The notes: generated by a model from the sequence alone, not told the origin. 64,000 nt of DNA from Planctomycetota bacterium (GCA_023954375.1 JAMLIC010000024.1:1-64000), one strand, 5' to 3'; positions 51,403 to 61,200 are shown, counted from the first letter of the stretch. A program made the numbers and translations.

Positions 51403-53097
51403 ATGGGACCACGCCGCGGGGCCGCCCTGGCGGCGGCCTGCCTGGCGGGCGCGTGCGCGCTCATGGCCGGGCGGGCGTCGGCGCAGGAGGCGCGCGCGCC
51501 GCTGCTCGAGGACGGCTCCACCCCGCGGCGCGCCCTGCGGCAGTTCATCGTCGCCTGCCGCGCGGGCGACTTCGAGCGCGCCGCGGCCCTCCTGGACCTC
51601 CGGGGCCTCGACGCGGCCACGGCGGCGCAGGCGCCGCTCCTGGCCCGCCGCCTCAAGTTCGTCATGGACCAGACCCTCTGGGTCGAGTGGGAGGAGGTCT
51701 CGGACGAGCCGCGCGGTCGCCCCCTGGGCATGCCCTTCCTGGAGGTCGTGGGGCACATCCCGGTGGCCGACGACGCGGTCCCCGTCCTCCTCACGGGGGA
51801 GGAGGGGCCGGACGGCGCGCCGCCGCGCTGGCGGATCGGCGCGGCGACGGTCCGCCAGATCCCCGCCCTGCACGCGGCCCACGGCCCGCCGGCCTGGCTC
51901 GACGAACGGATCCCCGCCGCGCTCCACGCGCACCGGCTCCTCGAGCTCGAGGCCTGGCAGTGGGTGGGGCTGGTCGTCGTCGTCGCGGCGAGCTGGCTCG
52001 TGGGCGCGCTGCTGGCGTGGGCGGTCCTGCTGCTCGGGGTCGTCACGCGCCGCACCCGGATCGAGTGGGACGACCGCCTGCTCGAGGCCGTCCGGCCGCC
52101 GCTGCGCTTCTTCCTGGCGCTCCTGGCGCTCGAGTGGCTCGCCGCGCCGCTGCGCCTGTCGGCGCCGGCCAACGAGGTCCTGCACGACGCGCGCGCGGTC
52201 CTCCTCGCGGCGACGGTGGCGTGGACGGGCGTGCGCCTGGTGGGCTTCGTGGCGCAGACGCTCGAGGGGACGCTCACGCGCGGCATGACCGACGAGGCGC
52301 AGGCCCGCGGCGTCCGCACGCAGGTCATGATCCTGCGCCGCGTCGTCGCCGTCGTCGTGTGCGTCGTCGCCTGCGCGCTGGTCCTCACGCGCTTCGAGGT
52401 CGTGCGCACGATCGGCATGTCGCTCCTGGCGTCGGCCGGCGTGGCTGGGATCGTCATCGGCCTGGCGGCGCAGCGCTCGATCTCCGCGATCCTGGCCGGG
52501 ATCCAGCTCTCGATCACGCAGCCGATCCGCATCGGCGACACGGTGATCGTCGAGGGCGAGTGGGGCTGGATCGAGGAGATCCACCTCACCTACGTGGTGG
52601 TGAAGGTCTGGGACCTTCGGCGGCTGGTCGTGCCGATCAACCGCTTCCTCGAGGCGCCCTTCCAGAACTGGACGAAGGTGTCGCCCGAGATCATGGGCAC
52701 GGTCGAGCTGTTCGTCGACTACGCGACCCCGGTCGACCGCGTGCGCGACGAGCTGCAGCGCATCTGCGGCGACAGCCCGCACTGGGACGGGCGGGTGTGC
52801 GGGCTGCAGGTGACCGCGGTGTCGCCGCAGACGGTCACGCTCCGGGCGCTCGTGTCGTCGGCCAACGCCGGGACCAACTGGGACCTGCGCTGCGAGGTGC
52901 GCGAGCGGCTCGTCGGCTACCTGCAGCGGCTGGAGGGCGGCCGCTACCTGCCGCGGGCGCGCGTCGACCAGGCGAGCCGCGGCGACGAGGACGCCGCCGC
53001 CCCGGCCGACGCGCCCCGGAAGGTCACGGACGTCGTCGTCCCCGACGCCGCGGTGATCGCCGCGGCGGCGATCGTCGACCCGCCCGCGGGGCGCTGA
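51403..53097 (+). CDS. MscS-family mechanosensitive ion channel
   Basis: A 564-residue channel. After a signal sequence (ACLAGACALMAGRASAQ) comes an extracytoplasmic domain (residues 30-160). TM segments follow (WVGLVVVVAASWLVGALLAW, LRFFLALLALEWLA, AVVVCVVACALVLTRF), then the pore-lining TM3: SLLASAGVAGIVIGLAAQ leading into SISAILAGIQLSITQPIRIGD. The beta domain shows VIVEGEWGWIEEIHLTYVVVKVWD and VPINRFLEAPFQNWT. Such channels release osmolytes on hypo-osmotic shock. About 50 residues of Asp/Ala-rich tail are extra. The ATG follows ggaaggaggccaccc. Confidence 0.93.
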   Translation: MGPRRGAALAAACLAGACALMAGRASAQEARAPLLEDGSTPRRALRQFIVACRAGDFERAAALLDLRGLDAATAAQAPLLARRLKFVMDQTLWVEWEEVSDEPRGRPLGMPFLEVVGHIPVADDAVPVLLTGEEGPDGAPPRWRIGAATVRQIPALHAAHGPPAWLDERIPAALHAHRLLELEAWQWVGLVVVVAASWLVGALLAWAVLLLGVVTRRTRIEWDDRLLEAVRPPLRFFLALLALEWLAAPLRLSAPANEVLHDARAVLLAATVAWTGVRLVGFVAQTLEGTLTRGMTDEAQARGVRTQVMILRRVVAVVVCVVACALVLTRFEVVRTIGMSLLASAGVAGIVIGLAAQRSISAILAGIQLSITQPIRIGDTVIVEGEWGWIEEIHLTYVVVKVWDLRRLVVPINRFLEAPFQNWTKVSPEIMGTVELFVDYATPVDRVRDELQRICGDSPHWDGRVCGLQVTAVSPQTVTLRALVSSANAGTNWDLRCEVRERLVGYLQRLEGGRYLPRARVDQASRGDEDAAAPADAPRKVTDVVVPDAAVIAAAAIVDPPAGR

Positions 53098-53163
53098 GCC
53101 GGGAACACGACCCACCGTCGCCCTGCGCCGGCCTCGCCGCGGGGGGCCGGCTAGGCTGTCGCT

Positions 53164-55506
53164 GTGAGGGGCTCCGGGCCGACGCCGCGCGTGGGTGACC
53201 ACCTCGTCCAGGAGCAGCTGGGCGAGGGCGGCATGGGCGCCGTCTACCGCGTGGTCCACGCCCCCACGGGCGCCGTGCGGGCGATGAAGATCGTCTCGCT
53301 GGACGACCGCCAGCAGGCCTTGCGCTTCCAGCGCGAGGCGGAGGCCATGGCCGCGCTCGCTCCGCACGAGCACGTGGTCGCGGTCCACGCCGCCGGGCAG
53401 GGGCCGGGGTTCGCGTGGTTCGTCATGGACCTGGCGACCGGCGGGGACCTGGCCGAGCGCCTGCGCGGCGGGCGGCTCCCGCCGGCGGAGGTCGTGCGCG
53501 TGGGGGTGGGGGTCGCGCGCGGGCTGGCGCACCTGCACGCGCGCGGGCTCCTCCACCGCGACCTCAAGCCGTCGAACGTGCTCTTCGACGAGCGGGGCGC
53601 GCCGCGGCTGGCCGACTTCGGCCTGGTCCGCCGGCTCGACGACAGCCAGACGCGCCTCACGGAGACCGGCGTGATCCTGGGGACCCCCGCCTACCTCTCC
53701 CCCGAGCAGGTCACGGGCGCGAGCGACCTCGATGCGCGCGTGGACGTCTACGCGCTCGGCATGGTCCTGTTCGAGGCGGCGACCGGGCGCTACCCGTTCG
53801 ACGCGGCCAGCGGGGCGCTGGAGCTCCTGGGGCAGATCACGCGGGCCCCGCCGCCGGCGCCCCGGGCGCTCGTGCCCGACCTGCCGCCCGCGCTCGAGGC
53901 CGTGATCCTGCGCTGCCTGGAGAAGGCCCCGGCCGACCGCTACGCCTCGGCCCTCGAGGTCGCGGCGGCGCTCGAGGCGGCGCTGGCGCCGCCGGTGCCG
54001 GCGCCGGCGCGCGCCCGCTGGCGCCTGCTCGCCGCCGCGGGCCGGCGGCCGGCGTCGTCGGCCTGGCGCTCGTCGCCGCGCCCACGTCGCCGCGCGCGCC
54101 GCCGCCCACGTCGGACGGCTCGTCGGCGCGCCGGCGCCGCTCGACCCGCGCGCGGTCGCGGTCGAGGTCGAGGGGCCTCGAGGAGGAAGGCCCTCGCCGC
54201 GGCCGACGAGGCGCTTCGCGGCCGCGTGGCGCGTCGACCCGGCGGCGGTGCCGGCCGACGCGCTCGCGGGCCTCCTCGCGGATGACGGACCCGGCGCTGG
54301 CGCACGCGGCAGGCGCGGGCGGGCGCGCGCCGCCTCGAGGAGGCGCTGGCCGCGGCGGCGCGGCTGCAGGACGCCCGCGGGGCGCGCGGCCCCGAGGCGG
54401 GCGGCGGGCGCGCGGCGGGGTCGAGGTGGCCTGCGCGGCGGGCCGCCGCGCGCGAGGCCGTCGCCGCTGGCGCGCCGAGGGCTACGGCACGCACCGACGC
54501 CGCGCTCCCCGCCTACGAGCGGCTCGTCGGCGCGGCGGCGGGCGCGGCGCAGGGCCCGGCCGGGCTGGGGCTGCGCCTCTTCGCGCAGCGGGAGGTGCTG
54601 GCCTTCGACTCGGCGCTCCTGCGGCTCGCGGTCCGCGCGCGCCGCGAGGAGGCGCGGCGCCTCCGGCGCCTGCTCGAGGCGGCGCGGGCCCTGGCCCCGC
54701 GGACGGCGGCCGCCCGGGCGCTCGTCGTCGTGGACCGCTGGGCCGCCTGGCGGCACGGGGCGCGCGACCCGGCCGCGCCGCCGCTCGCCGGGCGCCTGGA
54801 CGGCCGCTACACCCCGCAGGAGGTCACGCGCCAGGCGCTCGACGTGCTCGAGGGCGACCTGCGGGCGGGGCTCGGCGAGCTCGAGGCGCGCCTGACGGCG
54901 TGGTCGCGCGCGTGGGCGGGGGGGCAGGCGCTCGGGCTCGTCGACGCCGGCGGCCAGCTCGCGCGCGAGGTCTCCTACGAGGCGGCCATGCGCCTCGAGC
55001 TGCTCCTCGCCGCGCTCGAGCGCCGCGTGTGGCTGCTCGTCCGGCGCGCCTACCTCCTGCGCGGCGGGGCCGGCGAGGGCCCCGCCTGGGACGAGGCCCT
55101 GGCGGCCGCCCGGGCGCTCGACGACTACCGCGGCGAGGACCCCGAGCCGCTCGTCGTGATCCACGCGGCGCGGGGCGACCCCGCGCAGGCCCGGGCCGCC
55201 CTGCGCCGCGTCGCGCGCGAGCCGCGGCGCGCGGAGCTGGAGCTCGAGGTGGTCCTCCTCGAGGGCGACCTCCCCCGGGCGCGCGCCCTGCTCCCGGCGC
55301 TGGGCGAGGGGCAGGCCGCGCGCGGCCTGCGCGCGCTCGTGGGCGCCCTCGGGGGGGAGGACGTGAGCGAGCCCCTGGCGGCCCTGCGGCGCGAGGCGCC
55401 GGAGGCGGCGTGGATCCCCTGGCGCGGCCCCGACGCCGCCGCCCACGCGGTCGCGGCGGCGCGGCGCGGCTGGCGCCCGTGGGTGGCGGGCCGGCCCTGG
55501 CCGTGA
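53164..55506 (+). pseudogene. Ser/Thr protein kinase with about five clustered frameshifts
   Basis: The N-terminal kinase domain is intact: GEGGMGAVY (20-28), Lys42 in AMKIVS, HRDLKPSN (131-138), DFG (151-153) and TPAYLSPEQ. From 54040 to 54300 the frame then changes about five times: TM segment AAGVVGLALVAAPTSPR, then APAPLDPRAVAVEVEG, KALAAADEALRGRVAR, VPADALAGLLADDG, and finally the frame of the kinase again from ARRLEEALAAAARLQ to the stop at 55506 (LEARLTAWSRAWAGGQALG, VSYEAAMRLELLLAALERR). Translated as is, the product stops at 54285. The clustered shifts point to local sequence error or recent decay of an otherwise normal membrane kinase. Confidence 0.75.
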
Positions 55507-55635
55507 CTCCGCGCGCCCGCGCGCCGGGGGACGCCGTCGGAGGTGAGCCCGGGAGGCGCGCCCCCGCGCGCCGGGCGCGAGAACGCGCTGGACGGGCCTC
55601 TGGCCGGCGGGCATGCTGCTCGCCGGAGTCGTGCC

Positions 55636-57492
55636 ATGCGCCTGCCCCTCGTCGCGACCGCGCTGCTGCTCGCCCCGCTCGCGGCGCGCGCCCAGGACCC
55701 CGCCCAGGACCCCGGGCGGCCCCCGGGCCTCGTCGACCTGCGCGCGCGCCTCGAGGCGGCCCTGGAGCAGGTGAACGACCCGGCCGGCTTCCACGCCGGC
55801 AACGCCGAGGCGCTCCTCGCGCGCGGCTACGAGGAGCTGTTCGCGATCGACCCGGCGCGGCTCGACCTGGCGAAGGTCGACGCCGAGCCCGAGGCGCTCA
55901 ACCGCCTCGTGTTCGACCTGATGCTCGCCGTCGACCGCCGGTGCGCCGAGCTGCACGACGCCGGCCAGGCGCGGCCGACGCTCGGGGAGATGCACCGGCG
56001 GGTGCTCCGGGGGCTGCGCTTCCTCCGCGAGCAGGTGCTCCTGCGCGCCGCGCGCCTCCACCCCGACCGGCTCTACGCCGGCGGCCGCCCCGGCTTCGCC
56101 CGGCTCCCGCCGACCACGCCGGGGCTCGACCGCTACCACTGGACGGTGCACCCGGCGCACTTCGAGCGGCTGTTCCGCGCCGACCAGCTGCCGCGCACGT
56201 TCTTCATCATCAACGAGGGCGACATGACCCTCAGCGCGGCGATCGCCCGCTCGGGGTCCGAGGACAACATGTTCTCGCACTACTCGGTCGGCTACGTGAC
56301 CGACCGCGAGCACGTCGTCCGCGGCCGGACCTACCCCGCCGGGACGCTGCTCACGATCGAGTCGCTGATCGAGCGCGGCGTGGTGATCGAGCCCTTCCCC
56401 TACCACTTCCAGAAGGCGCTCCGCGGCTGGAGCGCGCGCGAGGCGGTGCTGTTCCTGCGCGACCAGGCGCGCCAGCCGGCGCTCGACGCGGCGGCCGACG
56501 TCTTCTTCGAGCGGGTCAAGGCCGCCCTGAACGCCGGCCGGCCGCTCGGCTACGACTTCAGCATGGGCCACGCGCAGCCCGGCCTGACCGACGCGCTCGC
56601 CGGGGAGGCGCCCGCGCCGCGGCTCCTCGACATGTCGAAGTTCTTCTGCTCGGGGGTCGCCGAGGCGCTCGGGCAGGCCGCCGGCGTCGAGCTGTTCACC
56701 TACCGCACGCGGCTCGAGCAGGGGCGCGAGAGCGCCGCGCTGTTCCGCCGCTGGGGCCTCGACCCCGAGCGGCCGATCCCCGCCCCGGGCGACGGCGACG
56801 TCTCGGCCGCGCTCGTGCGCGTGGCCGAGGGCGTGAACCTCGCGCGGCTCGACGACACGCACCTGCGCCACGCCGTGCTCGAGCGCATGTTCACGTGGAT
56901 CGACCGCGACGGCTACCTCGTCGTCGCCCCGGCGTGGTTCCGGACGGGCGCCCGGGCGCTCACGCGCCTCAACGACCAGGTGGCCGGCACGGTCCTCGAC
57001 CTGGGCCTCGTGCCCAACGGGATCACCCCCGAGATCATGCAGAGCCTCGTGCCGATCCACCACGCGGCCGAGGCCTACCTGAAGCGCCTCCGCGCGGAGG
57101 AGGCCGCCGCGCGCGAGGCGCGCGGCCGCTCGTTGACCCCGTCCGAGATGGCGGCGTTCCTCGAGCAGGTGCGGCCGGAGGTCGACGTCGACCGCTGGTT
57201 CGTGCGCGGCGCGGCCGGGCGCTACGAGCTGAGCGCCGGCCGGCGGCGGTCGCGGCTCGTGGTCGAGCGCCACGACCAGGGCCTCCGGGTCGTCCGGGAG
57301 GTGCTCGAGGGCGACGTGGTCGTCGCCCGCGGCGAAGGGGAGGCCGCGCAGCAGGGGCGGCGCCTGCGGGCCACGTTCACCGCGCGCGAGGGCGAGCACC
57401 CCGAGCGGCTCACGTGGACGCTGGAGCGCGACGGACGCATCGCGGGGCGCCTCTCGGCCCTGCGCGTCGAGCGGGGGCGGCGCGTCGAGTAG
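55636..57492 (+). CDS. Secreted YiiX-like permuted papain-fold (NlpC/P60-related) protein
   Basis: A 618-residue exported protein; signal MRLPLVATALLLAPLAARA. The middle (about 190-360) matches permuted NlpC/P60-type enzymes: TFFIINEGDMTLSAAIARSG, MFSHYSVGYVTD with the likely catalytic His, VIEPFPYHF, then GYDFSMGHAQP and LLDMSKFFCSGVAEALGQA with the likely catalytic Cys. YiiX/YebB-type proteins are predicted amidases or transferases on peptides or lipids. The N-terminal helical region and the beta-rich C-terminus (RRSRLVVERHDQGLRVVREVLE) are of unknown role; the family is usually much shorter. No overlap with neighbours. Confidence 0.75.
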   Translation: MRLPLVATALLLAPLAARAQDPAQDPGRPPGLVDLRARLEAALEQVNDPAGFHAGNAEALLARGYEELFAIDPARLDLAKVDAEPEALNRLVFDLMLAVDRRCAELHDAGQARPTLGEMHRRVLRGLRFLREQVLLRAARLHPDRLYAGGRPGFARLPPTTPGLDRYHWTVHPAHFERLFRADQLPRTFFIINEGDMTLSAAIARSGSEDNMFSHYSVGYVTDREHVVRGRTYPAGTLLTIESLIERGVVIEPFPYHFQKALRGWSAREAVLFLRDQARQPALDAAADVFFERVKAALNAGRPLGYDFSMGHAQPGLTDALAGEAPAPRLLDMSKFFCSGVAEALGQAAGVELFTYRTRLEQGRESAALFRRWGLDPERPIPAPGDGDVSAALVRVAEGVNLARLDDTHLRHAVLERMFTWIDRDGYLVVAPAWFRTGARALTRLNDQVAGTVLDLGLVPNGITPEIMQSLVPIHHAAEAYLKRLRAEEAAAREARGRSLTPSEMAAFLEQVRPEVDVDRWFVRGAAGRYELSAGRRRSRLVVERHDQGLRVVREVLEGDVVVARGEGEAAQQGRRLRATFTAREGEHPERLTWTLERDGRIAGRLSALRVERGRRVE

Positions 57493-57510
57493 CTCGCCGC
57501 GTCCGGGGGT

Positions 57511-58542
57511 ATGTTGGCGCCCGTGACGATCCGCCGCGCGACCATCAACGACGCCGCCCTGCTCGCCAGGCTGCACCGGGACGTGCACGCGGCCCACGTG
57601 CAGGCCGAGCCCGACGCGTACCGCGTCGCGCCCGAGGAGCAGGTGCTCGGGCTCCATCGCGAGCGGCTGACCAGCCCGGACGTGGTCGCGTTCCTGGGCG
57701 AGGCGGAGGGCGGCGAGGCGGTCGGCTACGTCGTGTGCCAGCGCGTGCGTCGCGAGGCCTCGACGCTCACGAGCGCGCGCGAGTACCTCCTCGTGGTCGA
57801 GCTCGGCGTCGCGCCCGGGCGGCGCCGGGCCGGGCTGGGACGCGCGCTCATGGGGGCGGCCGAGGCGCTCGCCCGCGAGCTCGGGGTGTCGCGCGTGGAG
57901 CTCGACGTGCGCGCCTGGAACGTCGGCGCGCGCGCCTTCTACGAGGCGCTGGGCTACGCGCCCGCGCAGCTGCGCCTCGGCCGGGCCCTCTCGGGCTCGG
58001 GCCCGGCTGCGGTGGGGCGGAGCGCGAGGACCCTGGAGGTCCGCGAGGCGACCCGGGAGGACACGGCGTCGATCGCCGCGCTGCACATGGCCTCGCGTCG
58101 GGCGGCGTACCGGGGGCTCATGCCCGACCGGCTACTCGACGGCGAGGCCGCGGCCCGGCGCCGGCTCGAGGCATGGGAGCGCCGCCTGGCGCGCCCGGGC
58201 GAGGCGAGCGTGTGGGTCGCGATCGAGGACGGCGCGCCGCTCGGCTTCGTGTCGACGGCGCCCGCGCGGGACCCGGACCTGGACCCCGCGCGGTCGGCCG
58301 AGGTGACGTCGCTCTACGCCGACCCGGCCCGGCTCGGGCAGGGGGTCGGGCGGGCGCTGCTCTACCGGGCGCTGGCCGACCTCCGGGCGCGGGGGTTCGA
58401 GGACGTCGTGCTGTGGGTCCTGGAGGGGAACGCGCGCGCCGAGCGCTTCTACTCGCGCGCCGGCTTCGCCCCGGGGGCGCACGAGGTCAAGCAGGAGGAC
58501 GGCGCGGACCTGCCGCACGTGCGGTGGCGCCGCGCACTCTGA
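57511..58542 (+). CDS. Protein with two GNAT acetyltransferase domains
   Basis: A 343-residue tandem GNAT protein. Each half has the acetyl-CoA-binding motif A: LVVELGVAPGRRRAGLGRALM (residues 91-111) followed by LDVRAWNVGARAFYEALGY; and VTSLYADPARLGQGVGRALL followed by VLWVLEGNARAERFYSRAGF. Both halves also carry the N-terminal strand pair (IRRATINDAALLARLH; VREATREDTASIAALHMA). It should acetylate an amine on a small molecule or protein; substrates are unknown. The stop codon touches a dispersed repeat copy. An alternative start at the next in-frame GTG (VTIRRAT) is possible. Confidence 0.9.
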   Translation: MLAPVTIRRATINDAALLARLHRDVHAAHVQAEPDAYRVAPEEQVLGLHRERLTSPDVVAFLGEAEGGEAVGYVVCQRVRREASTLTSAREYLLVVELGVAPGRRRAGLGRALMGAAEALARELGVSRVELDVRAWNVGARAFYEALGYAPAQLRLGRALSGSGPAAVGRSARTLEVREATREDTASIAALHMASRRAAYRGLMPDRLLDGEAAARRRLEAWERRLARPGEASVWVAIEDGAPLGFVSTAPARDPDLDPARSAEVTSLYADPARLGQGVGRALLYRALADLRARGFEDVVLWVLEGNARAERFYSRAGFAPGAHEVKQEDGADLPHVRWRRAL

Positions 58543-58669
58543 GTGATGCGCTCGCGAGGGGCGGGCGATGGGCGCACCTCCCGGACGCACGAACTGGCCG
58601 CTCCGCCCGTCCCCATCGCTCGCTCGGGCGGGTTGAACACCTGCAGCGGGAGGAGGAGTCCTCGAGCTC
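58541..58669. repeat. Diverged, inverted fourth copy of the 27.7-28.2 kb repeat
   Basis: Read on the plus strand, this matches the reverse complement of the tandem units: gagtgatgcgctcgcgagg, then ccccatcgctcgctcgggcgggtt, gcagcgg and tcgagctc, in the same order and nearly the same spacing. It lies between convergent genes and includes the last bases of the GNAT stop codon. Indels relative to the array are multiples of three within the shared reading frame. Confidence 0.75.
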
Positions 58670-58688
58670 TCTGATCGCGGGCGCGCGC

Positions 58689-59753
58689 CTACTCGACGCG
58701 GAAGTCGAGGACGCGGAAGCGGACCGTCGCCGTCGCGCGCGCGCCGTGTCCGAAGCTCTCGCAGTCGCCGAAGGTGAAGCCGACGCGATCGGCGTTCGCC
58801 AGCGCGTCCTCGAACTCTCGCGGGCCGCTCTCGTGGGACATCGTCAGCACGGAGGTCCAGTTCGCGTCCAGCCTGGCGACGACCTCGAACTCCGTGCCGA
58901 CCTCGAGCGGCCGCTTCGTGGCGAACGTCGCCCACCAGCGCCCCCCGTCGCCGTACCAGTCCGGGTCGGAGCTCATGAAGAAGAACGTCAGGGAGCTCGG
59001 CTGATCGGGGCACGCCTTGCCCCAGATGCGGGTCCCGGGCGCCCCCTCGATCTTGAAGCGGCCCCGGATCACGGACTTGCCGACCAACGAGCCGTGCGGG
59101 AAGGTGACGTAGTGAGGCCCCGAGTCGGGGCCGAACTCGAGGTACCAGGTCCGGTCGCGGTCCTGCGTCGGGCGGAGCGGCATGTTGAGCGAGTAGTTCT
59201 TGCCGTTGATCACCGGGCCGATCTCCCAGGACTCGGCGGTCATGGGCCCGTGAGGTCCGCCCGTGGACGGGTCGTCGTCGCCCGGAGCGCCGTCGACGAC
59301 CTCGAAGCGGATCGGCTGCGTCGTCGCTCGCAGCCGCACGACGTGGTAGGGGGCCGTGGTGACCGCGGCCGCGGTCGAGGCGGGGGCTGGCGAGACGGTG
59401 CGCACGATCACCACGAGCTCCTGGCCGGCGCCAGGCTCCGGCCGCTCGCGGCGCTCCACCGCGGCGACCTCGATCGAGTGGCCGCGGCCCTGGCAGCGCC
59501 CCTTGGAGACGACCAGGACCATCCAGTCCTTGAAGTCGACGCTCGCCGTGACCTCCCGCTCGATCCGCTTCGAGAGCCCGGCCTGACGGAGCTCGCGAAC
59601 CGACCGGAGCACCCGCTGGAACGGCTCGCCGCGCGGCCCGTCGACGCCCTGCGCGACGGCCTCGAACCAGACCCGCTGCCGCGCCTCGGCCGCGCGGGGA
59701 GCGAGCAGGGCCCCCACCGCGAGGGCACCGGCGGCCAACCACATCGATCGCAT
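58689..59753 (-). CDS. Secreted protein with PrcB-like region, unknown function
   Basis: A 354-residue exported protein with signal MRSMWLAAGALAVGALLAPRA. Residues 60-140 resemble the PrcB C-terminal domain: VDFKDWMVLVVSKGRCQGRG, HSIEVAAVERRE, LVVIVRTVSPAP, APYHVVRLRA. The rest (residues 160-354) is unrecognised, with WEIGPVINGKNYSLNMPLRP, WYLEFGPDSGPHYVTFPHG, FKIEGAPGTRIWGKACPD and WYGDGGRWWATFATKRPLEVG; it could be a lectin-like beta-sandwich. Its codon usage and amino-acid mix are less extreme than those of the neighbouring genes. Convergent with the GNAT gene across the repeat. Confidence 0.75.
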   Translation of the reverse strand: MRSMWLAAGALAVGALLAPRAAEARQRVWFEAVAQGVDGPRGEPFQRVLRSVRELRQAGLSKRIEREVTASVDFKDWMVLVVSKGRCQGRGHSIEVAAVERRERPEPGAGQELVVIVRTVSPAPASTAAAVTTAPYHVVRLRATTQPIRFEVVDGAPGDDDPSTGGPHGPMTAESWEIGPVINGKNYSLNMPLRPTQDRDRTWYLEFGPDSGPHYVTFPHGSLVGKSVIRGRFKIEGAPGTRIWGKACPDQPSSLTFFFMSSDPDWYGDGGRWWATFATKRPLEVGTEFEVVARLDANWTSVLTMSHESGPREFEDALANADRVGFTFGDCESFGHGARATATVRFRVLDFRVE

Positions 59754-60134
59754 GATCGGTCTCCTGGCGACTCAGCGCGAGGCGGCGCGCCTCGACCCGG
59801 CGCGCAGAGAGCGAGCCGCGGACCGCGGAGCAAGTCCATGGCACTCCGCGGTCGTCGCAGTCCGAGCGCTGACAACGCGAGGAACAGCCGGGACGAAGCG
59901 TGCCACCCACCGGCGCGGGCGAGCGGCCGGGGCCGGAGGGCCTCGCTCGCAAGCGGCGGGATCACGACCACGCACGCGCTCGACCGTCCGGTCTGGAAGG
60001 CGCCTTTCTTACTCCCCTCGCCGCGGGCCCCCGTGCGACCGACCCGCGCCCCTCGGCGGGTGATCGCTCCGTCCGGGACGGACTTGCGCTCGGTCCCGCG
60101 TTCGCGATCCCGTGGCGCGCGGAGGAGGAGAGTC
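59754..60134. other. 381-base divergent intergenic region without a gene
   Basis: This region separates the PrcB-like gene (minus) from the caspase-fold candidate (plus). No frame shows family-like sequence or a convincing ribosome site until ggaggaggagagtc before the ATG at 60135. It presumably holds divergent promoters, but I see no clear -35/-10 pair or repeat. Confidence 0.6.
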
Positions 60135-61181
60135 ATGGTCCGTGGCGGGTGTCTCCTGGTGGCGGTCTTCCTCTCGCTCGTGCTGCCGGGGCTGGCGCGC
60201 GCCGACGACGGCTTCGTCGGCACGTACCGCCTGAGCGGTCGCGAGGGCGTCCGCGCGCTCCAGGGCACGGTCGTCATCCGCGCGACGGGCTCGGGGCTGG
60301 CGCTCTCGGGCTCCCTGGGGAGCCGAGGCCAGGTCGAGCTGACGGGGGCGTGCGCTGGCGACGAGGCGAGCTTCGCGCCCGAGGCGTCCGCCGCGCCGAC
60401 CGCTGGGCTGGTGGGCGCGCTCGCGGGTGGCGACGCCCCCGCGTCGGACGCCGCCGCGACGATCTCGGTGCGCCTGCGCGCGAACGGCCCGGGCAAGCTG
60501 CGGGGCGAGGTCGTCGACGGCGCCGGGCGCCGGCTCATGACGCTCGAGCTCACGCGCCGGCGGCGCGCGCTCATCGTCCACGCGACGGGCCACGGGCCCT
60601 CGCACGACAACACGTTCAAGAGCTACGGCGGCATGATCCGCACCTACTACGCGGCCCTCGGCATGCAGGTGGTCATGCTCCCGGCCGCCTCGTGGGCCAC
60701 GGTCCTGGCCGAGCTCGTGCGCGCGGGTGACGACGGCGAGCCCTACGTGCGCGTGGTGACGCTCGGCCACGGCGGCTGGGACGGGCCGATCTTCGGCGGG
60801 CAGCTCAGCCCGTGGATGAGCGCGTCGCGCTGGTCCGAGCTGGTCGACGCCGTGCGCCGGGGCACCGCCCCCGAGGCGAAGCTCCTCGTGTCGGCCTGCC
60901 ACGCCGCCGGGTCGAACCGGTGGGAGTCGTGGCGCCCGCACGACCGCTGGGTCGAGCGGCTCGCGCGCGCCGCGGGGCGCACCGTCGCGGGGCCGGCGGG
61001 GATCACGTCGACGACCTTCGCCCTCCGGCACGCCCGCGCCCTCGAGGGGGCGGGCACCTTCGCGCAGGAGACGCGGCTGGCCGCCGGGGACGGCGTGCGG
61101 GCGATCCCGTCGGGCGGCGGCATCCGGAGCGGCAAGCGGCTCACCTGGGAGCAGGTCGACGCGGCCGCGAGCGCGCCGTAG
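60135..61181 (+). CDS. Secreted caspase-fold (clan CD cysteine peptidase-like) candidate
   Basis: A 348-residue exported protein; signal MVRGGCLLVAVFLSLVLPGLARA. Residues 25-130 form a beta-rich domain (FVGTYRLSGREGV, LQGTVVIRATGSGLALSGSL, RLRANGPGKLRGEVVDGAGR). From residue 137 the sequence has the caspase-like order: a beta strand RALIVHATGHG, a helix with YGGMIRTYYAALGMQVVML, a strand VRVVTLGHGGWDG with the candidate catalytic His, and a strand LLVSACHAAGSNRW with the candidate catalytic Cys. This strand-HG ... strand-AC layout is the clan CD signature. Activity is untested. Strong ribosome site. Confidence 0.72.
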   Translation: MVRGGCLLVAVFLSLVLPGLARADDGFVGTYRLSGREGVRALQGTVVIRATGSGLALSGSLGSRGQVELTGACAGDEASFAPEASAAPTAGLVGALAGGDAPASDAAATISVRLRANGPGKLRGEVVDGAGRRLMTLELTRRRRALIVHATGHGPSHDNTFKSYGGMIRTYYAALGMQVVMLPAASWATVLAELVRAGDDGEPYVRVVTLGHGGWDGPIFGGQLSPWMSASRWSELVDAVRRGTAPEAKLLVSACHAAGSNRWESWRPHDRWVERLARAAGRTVAGPAGITSTTFALRHARALEGAGTFAQETRLAAGDGVRAIPSGGGIRSGKRLTWEQVDAAASAP

Positions 61182-61200
61182 CCCCTGCCTCACGGCGGAA

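Noticed and set aside
58132..59952. Long minus-strand open frame across the GNAT end, repeat and PrcB-like gene
   Set aside because: The real minus-strand gene (58689-59753) lies in another frame with a signal peptide; the long frame is a GC-rich shadow.
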